64,000 nt of DNA from Falsiroseomonas sp041690465 (GTDB lineage: Bacteria > Pseudomonadota > Alphaproteobacteria > Acetobacterales > Acetobacteraceae): positions 124,001 through 188,000 of the forward strand of contig NZ_JAWLHG010000007.1 in the NCBI RefSeq assembly GCF_041690465.1, in the 5' to 3' direction. Each line of letters opens with the position of its first letter. Position 1 is the stretch's first letter. Both the position numbers and the translations under genes were made by a program. Shown piece after piece: positions 58,165 to 64,000 of the stretch. The notes beneath the pieces are model-generated. The model was not told where the DNA came from and ran no database searches. It saw only the letters and a program-made list of their open reading frames with translations.

Positions 58165-59021
58165 ACGCGGCGCTGCGCGGGGGCGCCGAACAGCCCCTGC
58201 GGTGCCATGAGGAGCACGACGATGAACACGCTGAAAACGGCGACCGAGGCGAAGACACCGCCGAAGGTGAAGTTCGCCGATTGCTGGAAGACGCCGAGCG
58301 CCAGCCCGCCGATGATGGCGCCGCGGTTGTTGCCGAGCCCGCCCAGCGCCACCGGCACGAAGCCGTAGAAGTTCAGCATCGCGCCATTCGCGAAGAAGGC
58401 CAGGAAGAGCTGGCCGGACGCGAAGCCGGCGAGGCCGCCGATCACCCCGGCCAGCGCATAGCTCGCCATCCGCAGGTTGCGCTCCGGCAGCCCGAGGGCC
58501 CGGGCGGCGAAATTGTCCTCGGCGATGGCGAGGAAGGCGCGTCCGATCAGGGTGCGCCGGTAGAGGAACTCCAGCCCCAGCACCGTCGCCGCGCAGGCCA
58601 GGATCGGCAGCCAGAACTTCTCGTCGCCGGCTCCGCCGCCCTGGAACCCGAAGAGGTTCGGGAAGGGCTGCGGCTCCGTGCTCCATTCGATGGCGACGAA
58701 CTGCTGGATCATCAACGCCAGCGCCAGGGTCGAGAGCACGTAGAGGTGCTGGTCCAGGCTTTTCAGCACCGGGCGCACCGCGATGATCTCCGTCAGCACG
58801 CCCACCAGCGCGCAGGCCGCAAGCGTGAGCAGAAAGCCGAGCAGGGCCGGCAGCCCGAGCACACCGATGAAGGCGGCGCCGAGCACGCCGCCGAGCATGC
58901 CCAGCTGCCCGGCGGTGAAGCTCATGACCCGCGACGCCGAGAACATGACGTTGTAGGTCACGCCGATCATCGCATAGACGGCGCCGACCGCGAGGCCGGA
59001 CAGGATGATGGCAGGCAGCAT
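58161..59021 (-). CDS. livH: Branched-chain-type ABC permease LivH (second system)
   Basis: The 286-residue permease has about eight hydrophobic segments with LivH marks: GLAVGAVYAMIGVTYNVMFSASRVMSFTAGQLGMLGG at the start and NFYGFVPVALGGLGNNRGAIIGG in the second half. It starts 23 bp after the binding-protein gene and overlaps LivMG by four bases. With LivMG it forms the pore. Confidence 0.92.
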   Translation of the reverse strand: MLPAIILSGLAVGAVYAMIGVTYNVMFSASRVMSFTAGQLGMLGGVLGAAFIGVLGLPALLGFLLTLAACALVGVLTEIIAVRPVLKSLDQHLYVLSTLALALMIQQFVAIEWSTEPQPFPNLFGFQGGGAGDEKFWLPILACAATVLGLEFLYRRTLIGRAFLAIAEDNFAARALGLPERNLRMASYALAGVIGGLAGFASGQLFLAFFANGAMLNFYGFVPVALGGLGNNRGAIIGGLALGVFQQSANFTFGGVFASVAVFSVFIVVLLMAPQGLFGAPAQRRV

Positions 59022-59044
59022 GGCCGTGCGCCGTTCCCTTCGGT

Positions 59045-60238
59045 TCAGGTGTAGCCTGGGGCCAGCTTGTAAGCGCCCTGGCGCAGCGAATTCGCCTCCG
59101 ACATCACCAGGTCGCTCTCCGGCAGCCCGTTGTGGTTCTGCGGCGACCAGGTGTAGCTGGCGTAGAGGCCCGGATAGGCCCGTACGCCGTTCCAGTAGGC
59201 GATGATGCCCGCGGGATCGGTGCCGCCGGATTCCTGCACGGCCTTGGCGATGATGTTGATCGCGTCCACGCCGGCGGCGACCCACCAGAGCGTGGTGTCC
59301 TCCAGGTTGATCTTGCCGCGCACGCTGTCCACGAAAGCCTGCACATGCTGGGGCAGCTTGCCGTCCTCGCCGTAGCTGCAGTTCCTGAAGCCCAGGATGT
59401 AGGTCTTCTGCCAATTCTCCGGCTTGGCGATGAGCTGGCCCACCTCGCCGGAGCCCATGGCGGGATGACCGATCAGCGGCACGTCCCAGCCCATGTTGGC
59501 GCGGGTGTTCATGATGCGCGAGATCAGGCCGGGCGAGACGGTCCAGATCGCGATGGATTCGGCGCCCGCATTGCGCATCCGCAGCATGTCGGGCGTCAGG
59601 TCCGGCTGGGTCGCATCGATGGTGCCGCGGTAGACGACCTCGGCATTGCGCCGCTGGAAGCTGGCCGAGGAACTGTTGACGGTGGTGGTGCCATAGCCGG
59701 TGGTGTCGCCGATCACCGCGAAGCGCTTCAGCTTCAGGATGTCCACGCCGTATTTGCTGACGGCGTCGTCGATCTGGCTGTTCGACGGCGCCATGCGGAA
59801 GGCGTTCGGATAGCGCGCCGGGTCGATCAGCGTGTCCACGAAGCAGGGATGCACGTTGGGCATGCGCGCGCGCGCGATGATCGGCGTGACGGCGAGCGAC
59901 TCGCCGGAATTGGTCGGTCCCCAGATGGCATGCACGCGGGCGCGGCTGATCATCTCCTGCGCCGCGTTCACCGCCTTGGTGGGATCGCCCTGGGTGTCGC
60001 GCACGACGAGTTCGAGACGGCGGCCGCGCACGCCGCCGGCGGCATTGAGCGCGTCCACCGCATGGTGCACGCCGCGGTCGAAGCCGATAGCGGGCGCGGA
60101 GCTCGGCCCGGTCAGCGCGGCGAGCCAGCCGATGCGGATGGGCTCGCCCTGCGCCAGCGCGGGGCGGGCGAGACCGGAGCCGGCTGCGGCGGCAAGGCCG
60201 ACGCCACCGAGTGCGAGACCGCGGCGCGTGATGGTCAT
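59045..60238 (-). CDS. Liv-type ABC transporter solute-binding protein (second system)
   Basis: The 397-residue periplasmic protein has a twin-arginine-like signal (MTITRRGLALGGVGLAAAAGSGLARPALAQG) and a Peripla_BP_6 fold (IRIGWLAALTGPSSAPAIGF, VVRDTQGDPTKAVNAAQEMI, WGPTNSGESLAV). It lies 53 bp after an enolase-superfamily gene on the same strand, so the ligand is probably that enzyme's acid substrate. The C-terminal part is long and ends SLRQGAYKLAPGYT. Confidence 0.91.
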   Translation of the reverse strand: MTITRRGLALGGVGLAAAAGSGLARPALAQGEPIRIGWLAALTGPSSAPAIGFDRGVHHAVDALNAAGGVRGRRLELVVRDTQGDPTKAVNAAQEMISRARVHAIWGPTNSGESLAVTPIIARARMPNVHPCFVDTLIDPARYPNAFRMAPSNSQIDDAVSKYGVDILKLKRFAVIGDTTGYGTTTVNSSSASFQRRNAEVVYRGTIDATQPDLTPDMLRMRNAGAESIAIWTVSPGLISRIMNTRANMGWDVPLIGHPAMGSGEVGQLIAKPENWQKTYILGFRNCSYGEDGKLPQHVQAFVDSVRGKINLEDTTLWWVAAGVDAINIIAKAVQESGGTDPAGIIAYWNGVRAYPGLYASYTWSPQNHNGLPESDLVMSEANSLRQGAYKLAPGYT

Positions 60239-60291
60239 GGTGCTTCCTCCTTGTCTTCTTCGTTCTCGGGCCACGCCTGTGCGGGGCCGGG

Positions 60292-61377
60292 CTATTGGTT
60301 CTGCAGGTGCCGGATGCGATCCCAGTCGAAGGAGAACCCCCAGCCGGGACGCTCGGGCACCACCGCATCCCCGTCCACGAACTCCAGCTTCTCGGTGTAG
60401 AGGGGCGAAAACCACGGCATGTATTCGAGGTAGATCGCGTTCGAGAGCGCGCCGAGCACCTGGATGCTGGTCTCCGGGAAGAGGTGGCTGGAAACCGCCA
60501 CATCGTGGCTTTCGGCCATGTGGCCGACACGCATGAACTCGCTCACGCCGCCGACGCGCTGCAGATCGGGCATCAGGATGTCGGCCGAGCGCAGCTCCAG
60601 CATGCGGCGGAAGCCGTAGCGCGTGTATTCCGTCTCGCCGCTGGCGATCGGCGTATCCAGCGCGGCGGCGACGCGCGCCAGCCCGTCGAGGTCCCAGGCG
60701 GGTAGCGGCTCCTCGAACCAGGTGAGGCGGAATTCCTCGATCATGCGGCCGAGGCGGATCGCCTGCGCCTCGGTCTGGCCCTGGTTTGCATCGGCCATCA
60801 GCGCGACATGCGGCCCGATGGCGTCGCGCACCGCCCGCACACGGGCGGCATCCTCGGCCGGATCGGGCTTGCCGAGCCGCATCTTCATCGCCCGGAAGCC
60901 CTGGTCGAGGAAGCTGCGAGCCTCCGCGACCAGTTCGTCCACTGAGCGCGACAGCCAAAGCCCGCCGCTGTGATAGGCCGGCACGCGGTCCTGCGCGCCG
61001 CCGAGCAGGCGGTACAGCGGCAGTCCCGCCGCCTTGCCGAGCGCATCCCACAGCGCGCCGTCGATGGCCGAGATGCCGACCACCGGCACGCCCTTGTGTC
61101 CGAGGAAGTTGATGTCCTTCCAGGCGCGCGCCCAGAAGCCGGCGATGTGCCCGGCATCCCGGCCCATGACGACATCGGCCAAGTCGTCCACCATCTGGCG
61201 CAGCACCTTGGTGCGCCGGTCGTTCAGGGTGAAGACCAGGTTCTCGCCGGTGATCCCTGCATCGGTGCGCAGCGTCACCAGGATGCACCCGAAGCAGGTG
61301 ATCTGGCCGAGCGCGCTGCCGATCGGCTGCGGCAGCGTGACGACGACGGGCGTGGTCTCGACAGCGGTAACCTTCAT
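60292..61377 (-). CDS. Mandelate racemase-subgroup enolase-superfamily enzyme 1
   Basis: The 361-residue enzyme keeps the mandelate racemase layout at almost identical numbering. Metal ligands are D196, E222 and E248 (ADANQG, FEEPL, SGETEYTR), and the His-Asp dyad is H298 and D271 (VSSHLF, MPDLQ). In the lysine motif the second residue is Arg: K165-M166-R167, where mandelate racemase has KxK with K166 as a base. The loss of one base suggests a dehydratase or one-base epimerase rather than a 1,1-proton-transfer racemase. Substrate is probably an acid sugar or hydroxy acid brought in by the adjacent Liv importer. It overlaps enzyme 2 by four bases. Confidence 0.88.
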   Translation of the reverse strand: MKVTAVETTPVVVTLPQPIGSALGQITCFGCILVTLRTDAGITGENLVFTLNDRRTKVLRQMVDDLADVVMGRDAGHIAGFWARAWKDINFLGHKGVPVVGISAIDGALWDALGKAAGLPLYRLLGGAQDRVPAYHSGGLWLSRSVDELVAEARSFLDQGFRAMKMRLGKPDPAEDAARVRAVRDAIGPHVALMADANQGQTEAQAIRLGRMIEEFRLTWFEEPLPAWDLDGLARVAAALDTPIASGETEYTRYGFRRMLELRSADILMPDLQRVGGVSEFMRVGHMAESHDVAVSSHLFPETSIQVLGALSNAIYLEYMPWFSPLYTEKLEFVDGDAVVPERPGWGFSFDWDRIRHLQNQ

Positions 61378-62504
61378 GCGGCGCGCCTCGCCTCGATGCG
61401 TGTGGGCGCTGCGCGCCTGTAGCGCGCCAGCACCGCCGGATCCGGGTCGCAGCCGAGCCCCGGCGCGGTCGGCACCTCGACCTTGCCGTCACGCACGCGC
61501 ACCCAGGGGTCGAAGGGGTTGGCCTCCATCTCCAGCCAAAGCACCTCGATCAGCGGGCGCTCCACCTGCGCGGCGGCGATGTGCACCGTGGCGACGAAGC
61601 CCGGCCCGAAATAGGGACAGTGCGGCACCACCTCGACGCCATGTGCGCGGGCCAGGGCGATGACCTGCAGCATCTCGCCGATGCCGCCGAGCTTGGTGAC
61701 GCTGGGCTGCGCGATGTCGATGGCGCCCGCTTCCATCAGGGCGCGGAAGCCGAACAGGCCGGCGGTGTTCTCACCGGCGGTCAGCGGAATGCCGAAGCGG
61801 CGCAGGCTGGCGAGGCCGGCGGAATCCTCCGGCGGCCAGACCGGCTCCTCGAGCCAGGCCAGCCCGTCGCGCGCCAGGCTGGCCGCCATGTCGCGCGCGA
61901 CCGGCGGTGTCCACGCGCAGTTCACGTCGAGCATGATCGCCGCGTCCGGCGCCGCCGCCTTGGCCGCCAGCACAGCCTCCCGCGTCAGCTCGTGCAGCTT
62001 CACGTGCCGATAGCCCTGCGCGCGTGCGTCGGCGGTGTTGCGCGCGACGAGCTCGAGGTCGCCGCCATAGGAGAGCAGGCTGGCATAGGCGTCCAATCCT
62101 GCCGGATCCGGTGCGCTGCCGCTGAGCAGGCGCCAGAGCGGCTGGCCGCTGCGCTTGCCGAGCAGGTCCCACAGTGCGATCTCGATGCCGGAAAAGGCAT
62201 AGACGAACGGCCCGTTGCGCCCGAGCAGATGCACGCCGTGCAAGACTTGGCGGGTGATCGCGTTGATGTCGCGCGCGTCGCGGCCGACCACCAGTGGCGC
62301 GACGATGGTGTCGAGCGCCGCCTTCGTGGCCGGGATGGCCGCATGGCCGAAGGCCTCGCCCCAGCCGACCAGCCCCTCCTCGGTTTCCACCCGGACCAGC
62401 AGGATCTCCAGCCGGTCCCAGGGCTGCCCGGCGAAGAGCGGATGCGGGCCGCCCATGGAGAATGGCAAGGCGACGACGGAGCTCTCGATGGCCGTGATGC
62501 GCAT
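61374..62504 (-). CDS. Mandelate racemase/muconate lactonizing-family enzyme 2
   Basis: The 376-residue enzyme has the capping domain and barrel of the enolase superfamily: metal ligands D193, E219 or E220, and E245 (MLDVNCAW, WLEEPVW, LTAGEN), a KxH motif (K169-L170-H171) and H295 in the HCPYFGPG loop. The Asp that usually pairs with the last His (in QPD) is Ser268 (AQPSVTKLGG). The two enzymes in this operon therefore differ in their acid/base residues and probably act on different acids or in sequence. It is the first gene of the operon, divergent from the LysR gene by 111 bp. Confidence 0.88.
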   Translation of the reverse strand: MRITAIESSVVALPFSMGGPHPLFAGQPWDRLEILLVRVETEEGLVGWGEAFGHAAIPATKAALDTIVAPLVVGRDARDINAITRQVLHGVHLLGRNGPFVYAFSGIEIALWDLLGKRSGQPLWRLLSGSAPDPAGLDAYASLLSYGGDLELVARNTADARAQGYRHVKLHELTREAVLAAKAAAPDAAIMLDVNCAWTPPVARDMAASLARDGLAWLEEPVWPPEDSAGLASLRRFGIPLTAGENTAGLFGFRALMEAGAIDIAQPSVTKLGGIGEMLQVIALARAHGVEVVPHCPYFGPGFVATVHIAAAQVERPLIEVLWLEMEANPFDPWVRVRDGKVEVPTAPGLGCDPDPAVLARYRRAAPTRIEARRAA

Positions 62505-62615
62505 GGATGTCCACTGGTTGGGCCCGCCTTATGGTCCCGGCGAGATGGCGGTAGCCTGGAACTCTGGAAAAATAAGATCAACCCCCATTTCGGCAGAAGG
62601 ATGTAAGTTGAACTG

Positions 62616-63572
62616 ATGAAGCTAAGCTTCCGACAGCTGGAGGTGATCCGTGCGGTCGCGCTGCATGGTGGGGTCACCGCGGCGGCGGCCGAACTGCGCG
62701 TCTCGCAGCCGGCGGTGAGCATGATGCTGCGCGAATGCGCCGCCAGCGCCGGCTTCCCGCTGTTCCTGCGCGCGCAGGGCCGCCTGCAGCCGACGCCGGA
62801 GCTGCGCATCCTGCTCGACGAGGTGGACCGCGTCTTCAAGGGCCTTGAACGCATCGACCGCCTGGTTGCCGATATCCGCGACGCCAGTGTCGGCTCGGTC
62901 GTGGTGGCGGTGACGCCGACGCTGGCGGACAACCTGCTGCCGCAGGCCGTCGCCGCCTTCCGGCGCGCGCGGCCGCGCATTCAGATCACCGTGCAGACCA
63001 TGGACAACCTGGCGGCGGTCGAGGCGGTGACGCAGGGTGGCGTGGATTTCGGCCTGGTGCTGACGCCGGTTGCGGAAACCGATGCGAGGCTGGTGCCCCT
63101 CTGCGGCGGGGAACTGGTCTGCGTGGCGCCCAGCGGTCATCCGCTGGCCGCGTCGGCCGCGGTGACGCCGCAAGACCTTGCGCCCTATCCCCTGATCTCC
63201 TTCAGCCGAAGCCTGCCGCTCGGGCGGCTGGTGGAGCAGACCTTCCGGGAAGCCGGGATGCAGCGGCGCATCGCGCTGGAGGTCAACCAGTCCTCGACGG
63301 CACTTGCACTGGTGCGCGCAGGCGCCGGCGTGGCGGTCATCGATCCTTTCCTCCTGCTCGACGACCGCGACCACGGCGTGGCGCGGCTGCGGCTGGAGCC
63401 ACGCTCGGTGGTAACGGCGCAAGCGCTTGTACCGGGGGAGGGCACGCTGTCACGCCCGGCCCTGATGCTGCTGGCGGCGATCCGTCGGCACGGCGGCGCT
63501 ATGCCGGGCGTCACCAGCCTGGTGGCGCGGGGGCGAAACCTGCCGCAGGAGATCGAGGACGCCGCCCAGTGA
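62616..63572 (+). CDS. LysR family transcriptional regulator
   Basis: The 318-residue regulator has an N-terminal winged helix (LSFRQLEVIRAVALHGGVTAAAAELRVSQPAVSMMLRE, residues 3-40) and a LysR effector domain (GSVVVAVTPTLADNLLPQAV, VDFGLVLTP, LVRAGAGVAVIDPFL). It is divergent from the enolase/Liv operon and likely controls it in response to the imported acid. I see no clean T-N11-A box in 62505-62615; a CTTAT / ATAAG inverted repeat lies at 62528-62532 and 62572-62576. Confidence 0.92.
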   Translation: MKLSFRQLEVIRAVALHGGVTAAAAELRVSQPAVSMMLRECAASAGFPLFLRAQGRLQPTPELRILLDEVDRVFKGLERIDRLVADIRDASVGSVVVAVTPTLADNLLPQAVAAFRRARPRIQITVQTMDNLAAVEAVTQGGVDFGLVLTPVAETDARLVPLCGGELVCVAPSGHPLAASAAVTPQDLAPYPLISFSRSLPLGRLVEQTFREAGMQRRIALEVNQSSTALALVRAGAGVAVIDPFLLLDDRDHGVARLRLEPRSVVTAQALVPGEGTLSRPALMLLAAIRRHGGAMPGVTSLVARGRNLPQEIEDAAQ

Positions 63573-64000
63573 GCAACTGGCGGCCCGCAGCACCGGGCGC
63601 CGCCGCCGGAGGGGGTGGCTCGGGGGGGCGGACGGCCTGTTCCGATACGGCCGCGCGGTCCCTGGCATCGCCGCCGACGAAGAAGCAGGCGAAGGCGGCG
63701 GTGATTTAGCCGAATACCGCGAAGGCATGGACTTCGAGCAGGATGCAGAGCACCCGCCCTTCTGCGGTGATCGGCCAATATGCCGAGCCCATGCACCCTG
63801 CAGCACGATGCGCCTCGCGCTCCGCAAGATCGGCGCGCAAGTCCGCCGGTCGCGGTCCGCCGCGTCACGCTGGCCATGGCGTCCGGCCGTCCCTACCAAC
63901 CAGACGCCGCACAGCCGACATCACCACCGCCAACGCCGCCCACCGGGCAGCGACGGAGCCGCCCGGCCGCGTCACGACAATCGAGCCGCCGAAAGGCCAC
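63573..64000. other. Tail of the window without a clear gene
   Basis: After the LysR stop the 428 bp to the window edge hold no full-length gene. Runs of G and C (about 63611-63640) break every frame, and the only protein-like segment is the short minus-strand frame at 63706-63792, listed separately. It may be decayed sequence or a spacer to genes beyond the window. Confidence 0.5.
63706..63792 (-). pseudogene. Possible remnant of a small membrane protein gene
   Basis: From ATG 63792 the frame reads 28 residues (MGSAYWPITAEGRVLCILLE ... AVFG) and stops at a TAA (63706-63708). The same frame then continues with another hydrophobic segment (ITAAFACFFVGG). The pattern looks like a small protein with a Trp-Pro-Ile start and two membrane segments, interrupted by a stop. 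It may be a real 28-residue ORF, a broken gene or chance. Confidence 0.25.

Noticed and set aside
62505..62615. Classic LysR T-N11-A operator
   Set aside because: Only a widely spaced CTTAT/ATAAG pair is visible. It does not have the right spacing, so I did not annotate an operator.
1..64000. CRISPR arrays, insertion sequences, prophage genes
   Set aside because: I looked for regularly spaced repeats, transposase DDE or IS-type inverted ends, and phage structural or integrase genes, and saw none I could support.

Overview
The window is very GC-rich, densely coded DNA from what looks like an aerobic, free-living alphaproteobacterium. The likeliest source is an Acetobacteraceae relative of Roseomonas. 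That placement is an inference from base composition, from the many solute-binding proteins (Bug/TctC, Liv, TRAP, PotD types) and from gene content; no rRNA is present to confirm it. There is no sign of prophage, transposase or CRISPR. One tRNA gene, tRNA-Ser(GCT), lies at 54683-54775.

Layout. (1) 1-9022, mostly minus strand: small membrane proteins, a periplasmic gamma-glutamyltransferase, divergent yraN, radC, an alpha/beta hydrolase, and a compact run encoding a renalase-like flavoprotein, a PNPOx-like protein, DUF3253, DUF1499 and an SbmA/BacA-type ABC exporter/importer. (2) 9078-23865, minus strand: an eleven-gene operon with nearly every junction overlapping. It starts with a complete branched-chain-type (Liv) ABC importer, continues with hydantoinase/oxoprolinase HyuA-HyuB and a xanthine-dehydrogenase-type molybdenum hydroxylase (Fe-S and Mo domains fused, FAD subunit separate), and ends with a 6-hydroxynicotinate-reductase homologue, a UPF0280 (ApbE-like fold) protein and a DUF1185 protein. 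Together they read as uptake, hydroxylation, ring reduction and ATP-driven lactam opening of an N-heterocycle. (3) 23940-30099: a flavin monooxygenase, an orphan PhnD-like protein, a fatty acid desaturase and a full TRAP transporter. (4) 30150-34112: an (R)-amine-transaminase-like enzyme translationally coupled to PotD-, PotB- and PotC-like genes, with no ATPase gene. The PotB-like gene appears to start at CTG. (5) 34117-41179: RidA, two binding proteins, a YihY membrane protein, a thioredoxin-reductase-like protein, and a divergent Lrp/dadA pair for D-amino acid oxidation. (6) 41209-54577: an aromatic/xenobiotic catabolism area with a kappa-GST-type isomerase, a dihydroxyphthalate-decarboxylase-like protein, an AhpD-like protein, maleylacetoacetate isomerase, a GntR regulator, a fumarylacetoacetate-hydrolase-family enzyme, a sulfatase, an intradiol dioxygenase, a YfcG-like GST and four orphan Bug proteins. 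(7) 54683-55643: tRNA-Ser and a gene-poor tract. (8) 55644-63572: a second Liv importer (with LivM and LivG fused) in one operon with two enolase-superfamily enzymes and a divergent LysR regulator.

The shared theme is scavenging of organic acids, amines and (hetero)aromatic compounds. Many uptake modules are each paired with one or two catabolic enzymes. Several are incomplete: the Pot-type importer has no ATPase, no Bug protein has a TctAB partner, and some binding-protein folds have no export signal. The best candidate for an undescribed system is the 9078-23865 operon, in which HyuAB stands where known 6-hydroxynicotinate pathways use an enamidase.
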